DNA from: Diphasiastrum complanatum | Taxonomy: Eukaryota; Streptophyta; Lycopodiopsida; Lycopodiales; Lycopodiaceae | Assembly (NCBI GenBank): GCA_029204225.1 | Contig: CM055096.1 | Location: 40,226,970 to 40,283,214 of the forward strand | Reading direction: 5' to 3' | DNA length: 56,245 nucleotides | Shown: piece after piece, positions 45,955 to 56,245 of the stretch | How positions within the stretch are numbered: the first letter of the stretch is position 1 | How the letters are laid out: the number at the start of each line of letters is the position of its first letter | The notes under the pieces: model-generated | Told to the model about the DNA's origin: nothing | Database searches by the model: none | What the model saw: the letters and a program-made list of their open reading frames with translations, nothing else | Position numbers and translations under genes: made by a program

Positions 45955-47199
45955 AGATCCTAAATTGGGTCAACAAAGAACAACTCTTCGTAGTACCACC
46001 GTAGACGACCACCATTTACGAAGTGTCTAGGAGTGTCCCGTCAAGTGTTTGTAACTGGACTGCACCATTAGGAAATATTTTGTTAATAACATATGGCCCA
46101 TCACTTCTGAACTTCAACTTGTCGAGGTGCTTCTTTGATGTTAAAGAAGTACCTGGTCACCTAAATGTAGATCTTTATTGCGTAGGTGACGGTCATGCCA
46201 AGCTTTTTGGCGTCGTTTGTTAACTAGTTGTGCATGATAAGATATTAGTCTTGTCTCGCATAACTGGGCTAACGTAAATAGCCTAGTTTTGACTTGTTGT
46301 TCGATTGAAGCGTTTTCACAGAAATCTGTTGAAAAAGCCTCCATAACTCTTAGAGAAGGTACTAAGAATTCTACGCGCATTACTGCTTCTTGACCGTATA
46401 CTAAGTGGAAAGGGGTTACCCACTTAGTGGCTTTCTTCGGGGTGGTGCGGTAAGCCCAAATAGCTGAGAAAAGTTTTGTTTCCCAATCAAAGCGATTGGT
46501 TTCAACTATCTTGGTTAGAATTTTACAAATCGTCTTGTTAGTTGATTCAGCCTGGCCATTACACCTAGGATAGTATGGTGTACTTTTTCTGTGAACGACA
46601 AGGTAATGGCGTAGGAGATTATCAATGACAGCATTTAAAAAATGCGTGCCACGATCACTAACAAGCTCAATGGAACAGCCAATAGGAGTAATAATGTTTT
46701 GGTAAAGAAAACGTGCAATTGTTTTTGCGTTGGCGTCCTTCGTTGCTCGGGCCTCTACCCACTTAGTGGCATAATCTATGGCTATGAGGATGTATCGAGC
46801 TTGGGTATGTTTTGCTACTGGACTGATGGGTCCAACAAAGTCAATTCCCCACTTATGGAAGGCTTCGCCTTCTATAATGGGAGTCAATGGTGTGAAGTCT
46901 GCTTTGGTATTTTTCTTTGCTCTTTGACAGACATCACATGCTTTAATGACAGCAAGCGTGTCTTTAAACAAAGATGGCCACCACAATCCTACTCAAAGGA
47001 TAATCTTTGTTGTGGCTTCAGCAGAAAAGTGGCCACCTCCAATGCCCTCATGAGCCTGAGATATTATTGGTTGTATCTCAAATTCATAGGTACATCGTCG
47101 AATAATGTCGTCAACGCTCCTGTTGTAAAGTTGTCCCGCAATTAACTGAAAGGGCGCTGCTTTTATTAAAAAAAAAAAATCGTTGTACTCAGACCTTCT
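45955..47199 (-). pseudogene. Gypsy integrase of the 14.4-kb element
   Basis: The long open part (46986-46141) starts MWWPSLFKDTLAVIKACDVCQRAKK, the end of the zinc-binding region. The catalytic core follows with Asp in WGIDFVGPI, Asp in VSDRGTHF and Glu in GQAESTN, so the triad is kept. The C-terminal GPY/F-like region continues after a TAA near 46138 (DGPYVINKIFPNGAVQLQTL) to about 45955. No chromodomain follows. The upstream zinc-finger part (to about 47199) is broken by stops. Integrase would insert the cDNA; this copy is inactive because the polyprotein is interrupted. Confidence 0.88.
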
Positions 47200-48354
47200 T
47201 TTAGTCGGCTTGTTGTGAGAAACTGAGTGATCTCCTCAGCCCATAGGGTGTGACATCGATCTGAAAAAGGCATGCATCAGGAAGATCATTGTTGACTGGT
47301 GCAGTTGCTTTTTCAGCACTTGGTAGTCTGGAAAGGTGATCCGCCATGAAATGTTGGGACCCTTTCCGAACGACTATACGGAATTTAAATTCCTCCAAAA
47401 TTAGTAGCCATCGAGCTATTCGTCCCGTCTTACAGGACTTATTAACGATATATAGGAGTGCTTGATGGTCTGTGTAGAAAGCAAAGGTCTAGCCTAATAA
47501 ATAATGTCGTAGTTGTTGTACCACATAGACCATTGCCAATGCTTCTCTCTCGGTAATGGTATAGTTTACTTCAGTAGGCACCAGTTGCCTGCTTAAGAAA
47601 CGTATGGGAAAGTCCTTGCCATACTCGCCTGGTTGTGCAAGAAGACCCCCAATGGCATACTTACTTGCGTCAATATGCACATGGAATTCTTTCGTGTAAT
47701 CTAGCGAGTGGAGTATGGGTGTCTAGGTGCATAGCAATGGAAGAATGTACACCTAGATCGTCGAGATAAATTTCCATGACCCGATGTAACAGATCTTGAA
47801 AGGTCAGTTGCATGACCCGTTGGAATGTTGAGGGGGCGTTACATAAGCCAAAAGGCATAACTTTATAAGCGTAAACATCGCTCTCTGTGGCAAAAGCCAT
47901 TTTATGTTTATCTTCAAGGGCTATTTGAACAAGGAAATAGCTGTTGAACCCATCCAAGAAGCTGAAAGCTTCAGCTCCTGCCATTTCCTCTAATATTTGG
48001 GTTGTTGGGGGCAAGGAAAAATGGTCTTTCTTCGTAACCGCATTAAGGTTCTTGAGGTCAACACGGATACGAAGCTTGCCATTTTTCTTAGGTACAACCA
48101 CAATGGGTGATACCCAATCAGTATGTTGGACTTCATAAATGAAGCAATTTCTTAATATCTTCGTCGATCCTCTCACGATAGACTGAGTTACTGCGGTAAG
48201 GTTCAGCCCTAATAGGCTTAGCATTGTCGTCTAGAGGAATCCAATGTACTACTATTTCAGGGGGAATTCCTTTCATCTCGGTATAATTCCATGCAAATAC
48301 ATCTCTGTATTTGCTTAATAAAGTCTCTAGATCAGACAGTTGGGTTGATGACAA
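47200..48354 (-). pseudogene. Gypsy reverse transcriptase and RNase H of the 14.4-kb element
   Basis: The linker/RT start (48354 on: LSKYRDVFAWNYTEMKGIP) shifts frame near 48150 to FIYEVQHTDWVSPIVVVPKK. RT fingers and palm follow with FSFLDGFNSYFLVQI, where one usually sees FLDGYSGYNQI, then YKVMPFGLCNAPSTFQRVM and the YLDD active site at about 47755. After a deletion or frame change near 47690, RNase H follows (HIDASKYAIGGLLAQ at about 47680, TITEREALAMVY) and continues to DHLSRLPS near 47310. The order RT, RNase H, integrase is that of Ty3-gypsy. Frame changes at about 48150 and 47685 and a stop near 47488 inactivate it. Confidence 0.9.
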
Positions 48355-48359
48355 ATGTG

Positions 48360-49720
48360 CACCAACATGAACTATCTGATCTATGTCCTCTTCAGGATCT
48401 TTAAGGTTTAGTGGAATTGTCTTAGCAGGTCCTTCAAAGGATATGGAACTTGGTGTAGGTTCCGATGTGGCTATGGTAACTGGATAACAACGTCATCCAG
48501 TGTAAAGTCTTTGAACTTCTGTGGAAGATCGAAAGGTGGGTTCACAAAATGTTCTGGCACTTTAGGAATCATTTGAGGTGATTCTTTATCAGACCTGGAA
48601 GCTTTGTCGAAGTGTTTGTTGTCTGTCCCCTCTGACAAGGGCTTGATTGGCTATTTAAGCTTCGCATGCATCTATTTTTGTCACTCGGTTAATTTTGTAT
48701 CAATAATGTTATTTTTTTGTAACCGAGATTTTTGTGGTTTTTGAATGGGTGGTGTTGTGGCCTCGCTTACCATATCGTCGTCTATTGTATCCCAGACTTC
48801 ATCGGGATACACGTCCCAAGTATATACTTTGGTTTTGGGCCTATATGCTTGTGTGTTTGGTACTTTGGATGTTAGTTGGACATGAGCCAACGGTCCTGGT
48901 GACTTGATCTCCTTAGGAATGACTTTGGACGGATAACGTTGAGCATCTAGATAGAGGAGTACATGATCATCCGTCATTTCGACATCATCCATGGAAAGAA
49001 TACCTTCTTCCAAAACATGGGCAATAGAGACACTAGGTTCTCCTAGGCACCAAGCTATTGGAATGGGGTCTATCATCATAAGGGGGATGATGGGTGTGTC
49101 AATGTCCGTAGAAGGTGGAAGAATATCCACATCTTCTGCAGCCATTTCGATACGACATCGATTGGAATCTGCACAGTCCACGGTAGCTAGTGGTCCATGT
49201 ATAGTGGCCTTTTGGTTGAATCGAGACACTATCTGATTCGTCATATGTTGTAGATGACCAATCATCATATACCTTGGAGGGCTTGACATGGCCATTTGAG
49301 TCAACCGTGACTCGTTTATCATGGTTGCCAAAGGTAATTTTGTTGTTCTTCCAGTCTTGGACAACACCTGCCATCTGGAGCCAGGGTGTACCAAGAAGGA
49401 GTTTATACGTATTGGCACCTTCTGGTAGGTCTAAGATGACACAATCGATGATAAAATTGACACTTGCTATTCAAACTTTTATATTTGATAAATGACTAGC
49501 AGGGTCGGTAATTCGTTGATCAGCCATACAAAGCTTATATCGTGGTTGATCGAGGGTATTGAAGCCCCATGACTTTGCCAATGACAAGGCCATTATATTG
49601 ACGCCTGATCCGCTATCGAGGATAGCAGATACTGCAGGATAATCTTTATAGGACAAGGTTAGTGTGATCCTATTCCCCTTAGCAACACCTATATTCATCA
49701 GATTCAAAGGAATCTGAGGA
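48360..49720 (-). pseudogene. Gypsy aspartic protease and protease-RT linker
   Basis: The protease core lies at 49707-49471: KDYPAVSAILDSGSGVNIMA with the catalytic Asp-Ser-Gly, then LAKSWGFNTLDQPRYKLCMADQ. It continues after a TGA near 49470 to LLLGTPWLQM near 49385. A frame change near 49245 leads into an acidic linker (to about 48681) with PLMMIDPIPIAWCLGEPSVS. The linker has no catalytic motif. The retropepsin would process gag-pol. Confidence 0.8.
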
Positions 49721-50059
49721 ATTTCAGGAATCGCTTTTGGTTTTCATTGTTCATCAGGAATAGGAGGCAGCTGAAAACTACGATGGATATAACATTGAAG
49801 TTTGGTGAAGGATTTGATAGCACTATGGAATGGCATTGTGAGTTGAGCTTGCAGGAGGTCAGAAAATACTTCAAGTCCTTGGAGGGATTGCTCCTTTTCG
49901 GGGATATGAGCTGAAAACGGACTGTCCGTATGTTCTTCCTCTCGCAAAAATTCATCTCAAAATTTGTTGTATTGCCTTTGTTCCACTTTTGGGTCTGGGT
50001 AATCTTTTGGTAATGTGGAGGCCGTCAAATGGCTTCCATGTGGGGCAGCTGATTGTCCA

Positions 50060-51796
50060 TGGTTTTGCTATTATTCTTGTTGTTGGTGTTGTGTTCTAGT
50101 AAGAACTCTAACAGGTTCAGATGTGATATGACGTGCTGGAAGGATCCTGTTAGGTTGTTTAGGACAGTCTTTGAAGCTGTGTTTGCGAACACAGTCGGGA
50201 CATTCTACATGGTATTGGTTTTTAACTTCACAGTCAGCCATGAAATGTCCTGTTTCGCCATAGATAAAGCAGCGGTTGCTCATGGATCCGGTGGCAATAG
50301 CGTAACCATCTTGGATGGCTAGCTAAGTTGGGTTTTCTTGTTGTGTGGAATACTTAGCTTGTTTGCACAAGCATGAGTTGTCGGTTTGATGGAATTGATG
50401 TATCATGATGATATGACTGATCGTAGGAGTTTTCTACCAGGTGTGTGTGTGCAGACTCTCGAGGATGTCTATGTTTTTGTGCTCCTAGATCCTGTTGTCC
50501 TCGTGGTGGTGGTCCTAAGAGTGCCAGCTGTTGTTGAGGTTCATGTCTAGATTGTCTAGGCAACTCTTGTATATAGATCTGGTTGTTTCGTGGTGGATAG
50601 GACGTGTGTTGTTGCTGTGAAACAAATGGTTGTCAAGGAGGTTGATAATGTCTTCCTAACTGGTTGTGAGGCTGATTCCTCGGGTTATAATAGCAATTAA
50701 GGGAGGTATGTCCCATAAAGTCGCAGATTTCACATTTGATCAAGGAGGTATCTGGGACCGGTTGGTATGAAGGGCACTCATTGCCAGTGTGTGTACCTCG
50801 TTAGTGAGGGCACCACGTGTTCTCTCGTCTATGATGGATTTGGTCAGTGGGTAACTGACCTGGCATCGAACTTTGGATAGACTTAAGAGTGTTTTGAAAC
50901 TCTTTTGTGAATTTCTCCATCTGTTGTTGGTGTTGCTGATTAAGCAACTCCATCTGTGTTTTCCATAACTGTTCTCGTGTGTCATCGTTTGGTCGAGCTT
51001 CTTGGACAGCACGATGTGCTCTCTGTTCTCGTGGTTCCTCAACATCTGAGCGCTCATCTTCTTCTCGAATGGCATCAGACATGGCTTGTTTCAATGATGT
51101 ATATTCATCATTGAGATGAAGTTCACGTCTGATCCATCGGGGAAGTCCAACGAGAAACCAAATGATGAGCATGGACTCGGTAGGTTGCTCTTGTACTTGA
51201 CTTTTTAATCGTTTAAATCGTTCGATATAGTCACGTACTTTTTTGTCTTTTGTCATTTTGATATTACTTAGTTTGACAAAAGGACTTTCTATCAAGCGAA
51301 AAGGCTTGAACCGTTTGATAAATGCCTCTTTCAAAAGTAACCAGTCACGTTTATTTTCACGATCAAGGTTAAAAAACCACTCTCGTGCGTGATCGATCAT
51401 GGTCATTGAGAAGAGCTATATCATGGCCTCTGGTGATGTCTCGCCGTAGATGTCACAAGTGTTCTCAAAGACTTGGAGAAATCTCTGAGGATCAGTGTTA
51501 CCATCATACTTAGGTAAGTCTAGCTTTGGGGTCCTTTTTTCAGTACGTGGAACATTATTTGCGAAAGCTCCATTTAAGTGAGCTCTTGCATGGGATGATT
51601 CGGCAGCATGGAATTGTGGTCATTCGTATGGAGATTCATAACGTGTAGGTTCCCATCTGTCGAATGGGTTCGTGGATGGCTCTTGGACTTGGGATTTCAT
51701 CCTAGAATATCTATTAAATCGAGTCTGTTCGGTAGATGGGGAGACCATCTCTGGTGGATAGTCCTCTGTAGTATTCGGACCGTTAGGGCGATCCAT
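50060..51796 (-). pseudogene. Gypsy gag and zinc knuckles of the 14.4-kb element
   Basis: An ATG at 51796 opens MDRPNGPNTTEDYPPEMVSP. Stops at about 51631 and 51420 break it. The Retrotrans_gag domain is clear at 51406-51120 (DHAREWFFNLDRENKRDWLLLKE-like core and VRDYIERFKRLKSQV). A Gln-rich helical region follows (QLWKTQMELLNQQHQQQMEK). Two knuckle-like motifs are CEICDFMGHTSLNC near 50734-50694 and CFIYGETGHFMADC near 50274-50236; the second has Tyr in place of its second Cys. The register changes between 50354 and 50283. Gag would form the particle. Confidence 0.85.
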
Positions 51797-51989
51797 GACA
51801 GCTCGTAGAGTGTCGTAGGATTGTGGAAATAAACTCGTGCACTATGATTACAGTGGATACGCTGTTGGAATGCGGTTGTTGTGGTCTATTACGGGTTGAT
51901 TTCAGTTTGGGATGGCCAATGGAGGTCGTTGAAGGCCGTAAACCGTAATATTGTGGTCTACTACGGTTTGTGACGGTCAAGGACAGATG

Positions 51990-52660
51990 TGCATCGGTCG
52001 GAACTTGAGTGAGGTTCCGGCTCCGGTTGAAATTTGACAGGGGTCCGGCTCCAGTTGAGATTGGAAGTAGGCCGTCGGTTGAGAGGTGACTGTGGTCTCC
52101 GGTTGAGATTCAAGAGTAGTGTTTCGGTTGAGATTTGAGCAGAGTGCTCTGATTGAGATCTGAGCAGAGTGCTCCAGTCGAGATCTGAACAGAGTGCTCC
52201 GGTCAAAATCTGAGGAGAGTTTTTCGGTTGAGATCTGAGCAAAATGCTTTGGTCGAGATCTAACAGAAGTGCTTCGGTCAAGATCTGAACAGAGTGCTTC
52301 GATCGAGATTGGACTGAACACTCCAGTTGAGATATGAGCAAAATGCTCCGGTTGAGATGTGATGGCAGTGCTCTGGTCGAGTTTTTACTGATCATCCCGG
52401 TTGAGTGTGAGCGAAAAGCTCCGGTTGAGATGTGATGGCAGTGCTCCGGTTGAGTTTTTATTGAGCACTCTAGTTGAGATGTGATGGTAGTGCTCCGGTC
52501 GAGTTTTTACTGAGCACTCCAGTTGAGATGCGAGTGAAATGCTCTGTTGAGAATTGATGGTAGTGCTCCAGTCGAGTTTGGACGGAGCACTCTGGTTGAA
52601 ATTTGGACTAAAGGGTCTGGTTGAGATGTGACGGTTTCCTTCGGTCGAGATTTCAAAGAG
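51990..52660. repeat. Minisatellite array 3 of the gypsy element, in the leader
   Basis: More than twenty units of about 28-30 bp built on gctccggttgagatctgagcag, with variants gatttgaca, gtttttactgagcac and gtgatggcagt. It occupies the leader between primer site and gag and shares its core with the arrays at 44410-44700 and 45330-45620. Confidence 0.92.
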
Positions 52661-52972
52661 ATGTTCGTTCTAAATGTTGAGTTATGACTCCGTTCGAGTT
52701 TCGAACGATTAGCAGTGGTTGAGCTATAACTCAGGACATGTTAGGATCATGAAGTTGTGATTCGGTCGAGAGGTATGAGGTAGTGGTCCGGTCCAGACTT
52801 GAGTTGTGGAGCTCGTCGTGGTGAGGATCATGAGACTCCGGTTGAGAAACGAGCAGGACTTCGGTCAAGACCGAAGTGATGAGCTCGGCAATGAATTCGT
52901 AGGAGCTCTCAAACGACGGTGTCGCAACACAGAAGATTGAGATATGGCTTGGTTGAGCATGTGTGTGGTTGT

Positions 52973-52984
52973 GGAACGGCGCCA
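52973..52984 (-). promoter_or_regulatory. Primer binding site of the 14.4-kb gypsy element
   Basis: Read on the minus strand TGGCGCCGTTCC, two bases inside the 5' LTR. TGGCGCCGTT is the usual primer site start in Athila/Tat-type elements, which use a tRNA other than initiator Met (tRNA-Asp or tRNA-Arg have been proposed). Only the first ten bases are conserved here. Confidence 0.8.
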
Positions 52985-52986
52985 AA

Positions 52987-54096
52987 TGTTCACAGATTCA
53001 CTGAATCTATGAACATATTTTTTTCTCTTTTTGGTTGCTTATCTCTCTTGGATTACTTCTGTTGTTATGGTTCTTTGTGATTACTCTTCTTATTAGAACG
53101 GTTACAGAGCAGAAGCAATATTCAAGGATGCATTATGTATTTTCAGCCTGTCAGTGGGTAACTCAAATCTAATACTCAGATACATGCATACACTAGCCAT
53201 GCAACCATCTACAGCTCAAGCGGATCAACGTTTAGCACAGAGAGCGATCCTGCTACTAACTACTGAATCAAAGAACAATCAAGAACTAGAATAGCTACTA
53301 AAACTAAAACAAGATTCAAGAAACAAGAAACAAGAAACAAGATTCTTAGCAACATTTGACAATCTAAGAATCAAGAAACACACATTACTTGATGCCTAGA
53401 TTATCCAAGAACATCAAGAACTAGAATGTCAAGACTATGGAAGATTTACATCACATTTCCAGCCTCTATAGTTTACTTGAATGCTGATTTCTACAAGATT
53501 CCACAAGCAAGGACTGAAGATAATCCACAACTAAGCAAGAACAAGAAACAAGGACCTAGTTAATTCACAAGCAAGGAATCAAGCATGCTCATAGAAATAT
53601 CACTCAAGATCATTGCCATGAACAAGGAGCTTAGTGATCTTCAAAAACTCGTGGAGGATCCTCTTTATTAGCTCAAGAGAAGTTGAAAATACAATCAAAA
53701 GCTCCCTCACAAGAGAGGGGTGCCCTTAAATAAGCAAGAAGGTTGCCCATGTGGAGCCCATGTGGCAATTCCACTAAATTAGACATTACATGTGGAATTT
53801 GCCCTTCCACTAGAGAGTCACCATCAAAAGGTGGCTCACTCTTACTATTTTAAGGGGGGTCTACATTTATTACAACTATTCAAGGAAATGTTACTAGCTC
53901 CTACATGGTCATTCCTTCTTTGGGATACACCATGTAGGCTCACATAGTTAATCACTATCTTCCTAGCTAGTATTTTCTCGGCTCTCATGCTCGGCTCTCA
54001 GCTTCTTCTGCTCTCTTCCTTCTGAGACCTCCTCGGTCATGGGTGAGAGATAACTTATGTCTTCAGCTTGTCTCGGCACTAGAGAATCGGCTAACA
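52987..54096 (-). repeat. 5' LTR of the 14.4-kb gypsy element
   Basis: 1,110 bp, same TG...CA ends as the 3' LTR. The divergence between the two LTRs is concentrated in the first 350 bp by eye. Followed by the gtggt target duplication. Confidence 0.95.
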
Positions 54097-54101
54097 GTGG
54101 T

Positions 54102-54165
54102 AGAGTTAGATAGAAATCCATAGATGACTCACATTGCCAATGTAAGGTTGTGTCTGCTCTTAGGA
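54102..54165 (-). pseudogene. Penelope-like RT, copy 1, upstream part
   Basis: The frame RADTTLHWQCESSMDFYLTL matches GDTALLWQCDSSVDFYLNI of the second copy (about 56125-56065) just upstream of motif A. It is the piece of copy 1 cut off by the gypsy element: its sequence ends at the gtggt duplication and continues at 39714. It abuts gypsy integrase sequence on its right. Confidence 0.65.
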
Positions 54166-55535
54166 CACTAGCGGCTGGGTGGATGGGACCAACATAATCT
54201 ATGCCCCATTTTTTGAAAGGATTTTCTGCTATGATAATCCTTCTTATAGTCACCTGGCTACATCAAAACTAATCCAATGGCATATTTTGGGGCATCTGTA
54301 TGAACATAAAACTCTAATGTCCAATCTGGAGAACACAGTATTGGTGCTAAAGTTAATGCTTTTTTTAACTTTTCAAAGGCTTTTAACGCCTCTACTGTCC
54401 AAATAGGAACAATAGTTAGTTTGTATATAGGTCGTGCTAAATCCGCAAAGAAGATAATAAAAATTCGATAGTAGTTCACATGACCCATAAACACATAAAC
54501 TCCTCGAATTGTTGCTGGCAGTGGCAATTCCACAATAACTTTGATCTTAGAATAATCGGTGGCAATACCATGTCTTGATATCACATGTCCAAGCACAACT
54601 CCGTGCGAAACCCATATCTGGCATTTTTCTAAATTTAGAGAAATCTGATATTTGCAGCATCTTTCATATACTTTCTCCAATTGATCCAGGTGGTCTGTAC
54701 CTGTACTATGAACTCCCAAGTCGTCCAACTAAATTTCAAGGAATTTCTGCAGATAATCTTTAAAAGCAAATTGCATTACTCTTTGGAATGAACTTGGTGC
54801 ATTACATAGTCCAAACGACATTACTTTGTAAGCATAGGTGCCTCATTCTGTTGCAAAAGCAGTTTTGTGGCAATCGGCAGGTGCAATCTTAACCTGGTTG
54901 TAACCACTAAATCCATCCAGGAAACTATAAGCTTGTGCTCTAGCAAGGCGATCCAAAATGCTTTCAGTAAAAGGTAACAGAAAGTGATCCTTCCATGTCA
55001 CTTTATTCAATGCTTTGAGATTCACACAGATTCGCAATTTCTCATTTTTCTTAGGAACAATGACAATCGATGAAATCCATTCTGTATGCTCGATCTCATA
55101 AATGAAATCGGTGTCAAGCAATCTCTGAAGTTCTTTCTTTATCAGATCTGCCACATTAGGATTACAACAATAGAACTTTGTAACCTTTGGAACTGCATCA
55201 GGTACTAAAGGTACGGTATGTTCAATCACTGATGTCAGAATACCCTTCAAATCTTGATAAGTCCATGCAAAGCAATCTTGATACTTAATAAGTAACAAAG
55301 GAGTGCTTGATACTGTTCAGGAGTAAGTTGTGATCCCACTTGTACAATCTTTTCCGGTTCTCCTGGTTCAGCAAGATTCATTGGTTGCATCCTAGCTGGG
55401 CCATCGTAAACCTCTCTAGATTCCAGCATGTGTTCTTCAGGTTCATGATGTGCTTTAGGTAACATGATAACCACATCATCCAATGTAAAGTTTACCATGT
55501 TGTTGGTCATGTCGCTTTTATCTATATCAAGATAT
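54166..55535 (-). pseudogene. Deleted Ty3-gypsy pol fragment (RT, part of RNase H, scrap of integrase)
   Basis: In minus order: acidic linker (TLDDVVIMLPKAHHEPEEH near 55480-55425), RT (55298-54843, CFAWTYQDLKGIL, IYEIEHTEWISSIVIVPKK and AYSFLDGFSGYNQVKIAP; then 54728-54258, LDQLEKVYERCCKYQISLN and LGHVISRHGIATD), RNase H start (YVHTDAPKYAIG near 54285), then directly integrase NPFKKWGIDYVGPIHPA (about 54225-54166). About 1 kb between RNase H and the integrase core is missing. The RT YxDD region near 54740 is interrupted by a stop. Unlike the 14.4-kb element in sequence, so a different gypsy family. Confidence 0.88.
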
Positions 55536-55544
55536 TCCAAGGGA

Positions 55545-56245
55545 TAACGGGTTGTCTGGTATTCTAGGCTGTATTTTGTCCAGGAACTTGTCGATAAGGG
55601 GATTGTTGATAAAGCATATGTCATCAATATATCTAAAAGAGAACTTGAAATCATTCATAAATTTTATTTGCCTCAATTTCGCCAAGCTTTTGATAAACCT
55701 CATTTTGAAGTATGAGAGATACCAATTACACCATAGTGGCGAGCAAGAGAATCCATAGGGATCCTCCTGATTTGTCTCCATGTGTGATTACCAAGTTTGA
55801 CAATGCAATTATCTACCAGCAAAGAATTTCATGCACATATTGTATCCATGTCAATAGCATTCCATTCTTCTGAAATTTTCTTGTTCCAAGACCATTGAAA
55901 ATCCTTGACTTTTGATATCCATTTATAATAAAGTGTTTTTCCCTTTGTGAATTTGAAGGCAAATAGGTTTAGTTTTTTCAAAACCGTTTTTAGCCCATCC
56001 GGCCCATCCAAGGGTATATTTTCATAACATTTGGAGATATCCATGGCCTCTATGCAATAAATCTCCTTTGGTATGTTGAGATAGAAGTCGACAGAGGAGT
56101 CACATTGCCAAAGTAAAGCTGTATCCCCATAGGTAGCTCTTGTATGTTTTTGCCTTAAGGCCTACACCTTCCATAATGAAAGGATGCAGCATACCAAGAA
56201 CCCCTGTCAGGAATTTAGCGATTCTAGAAAAATAGCACTCATGGG
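55545..56245 (-). pseudogene. Penelope-like reverse transcriptase, copy 2, continuing past the window end
   Basis: In minus order: GDTALLWQCDSSVDFYLNIP, motif A AMDISKCYENIPLDGPDGL (about 56045-55990), LLVDNCIVKLGNHTWRQI (about 55825-55775), then after a frame change GFSCSPLWCNWYLSYFKMRF (motif B, about 55755-55695) and FKFSFRYIDDICFINNPL (motif C with the catalytic Asp pair, about 55650-55600), ending at FLDKIQPRIPDNP near 55550. The motif set and the RYIDD plus INN context match Penelope-like RTs of animals and algae better than LTR or LINE RTs. A TGA near 55838 and the frame change disable it. No GIY-YIG domain is in view; it may lie outside. Confidence 0.7.

Larger units (their letters stand above)
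39720..54096 (-). mobile_element. Ty3-gypsy retrotransposon, 14.4 kb, Tat/Athila-like, TSD gtggt
   Basis: LTRs of 1,110 bp (5', right) and 1,101 bp (3', left) share TGTTCACAGATTC ... CTAACA ends. gtggt flanks at 39715-39719 and 54097-54101. In minus order: LTR, primer site, leader with a minisatellite, gag, protease, RT, RNase H, integrase without chromodomain, two more minisatellite arrays, a small frame, a 1,150-codon extra frame, purine tract, LTR. Size, the TGGCGCCGTT primer site, the absence of a chromodomain and the extra 3' frame suggest the Tat/Athila branch. The LTRs differ by a few percent, with many C/T and G/A changes. Confidence 0.95.

Noticed and set aside
51990-52660. CRISPR-like array of short repeats
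   Set aside because: Units are contiguous and imperfect without unique spacers, lie in a retroelement leader of a eukaryotic genome, and share a core with two other arrays of the same element.
55545-56245. Naming the RT a conifer Dryad and the organism a conifer
   Set aside because: Motif resemblance supports Penelope-like RT only; subfamily and species need phylogeny.

Overview
This is a stretch of large, repeat-rich plant nuclear genome made almost entirely of transposable elements. I found no host protein-coding gene, tRNA or rRNA. Plant origin is inferred from Ty1-copia elements primed by initiator tRNA-Met, a chromovirus integrase with a chromodomain, a Tat/Athila-like Ty3-gypsy element with a TGGCGCCGTT primer site, a plant-type hAT transposase with BED finger and GT-AG introns, and long GA/CT runs. 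Two Penelope-like reverse transcriptase remnants make a lineage with a bloated genome (conifer, fern, lycophyte or similar) plausible, but the species cannot be read from the sequence.

Layout: 1-2.6 kb is AT-rich noncoding DNA with a (GA)58 run. An imperfect inverted repeat lies at 2.6-3.5 kb. At 3.65-10.27 kb there is a minus-strand copia-type LTR carrying an internal 0.55-kb tandem duplication; a 5,153-bp hAT transposon (4743-9895, TSD gtatatat) sits inside it. At 10.4-13.5 kb there is a minus-strand copia coding fragment between 94-bp direct repeats. At 14.5-18.4 kb three retroelement pieces abut: a plus-strand gypsy gag-protease, a minus-strand chromovirus integrase and a plus-strand copia scrap. 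At 18.5-24.2 kb lie an unrecognised decayed reading frame and several LTR fragments.

At 24.2-38.9 kb is a nest of three copia elements. The host H (gag, protease and integrase, no RT) is split twice. Element F (24943-30803) interrupts its gag; F has 653-bp LTRs that look identical, a gggac target duplication and one uninterrupted 1,316-codon gag-pol, so it is very young and possibly competent. Element G (31547-37300), older and frameshifted, interrupts H after the protease.

At 39.72-54.10 kb is a 14.4-kb minus-strand Ty3-gypsy element with a gtggt target duplication. It has 1.1-kb LTRs, a decayed gag-pol, an extra 1,150-codon frame downstream of integrase, and three arrays of one related short repeat. 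It inserted into a Penelope-like RT copy whose halves flank it. To its right are a deleted gypsy pol fragment and a second Penelope-like RT copy that runs off the window.

The best candidates for something undescribed are the extra frame of the gypsy element (no frameshift over 3,450 bp, all its stops explained by C-to-T change), the Penelope-like RT pair, a palindromic CACACGTGTG module shared by several LTR families, and the unrecognised frame at 18.5-19.7 kb.
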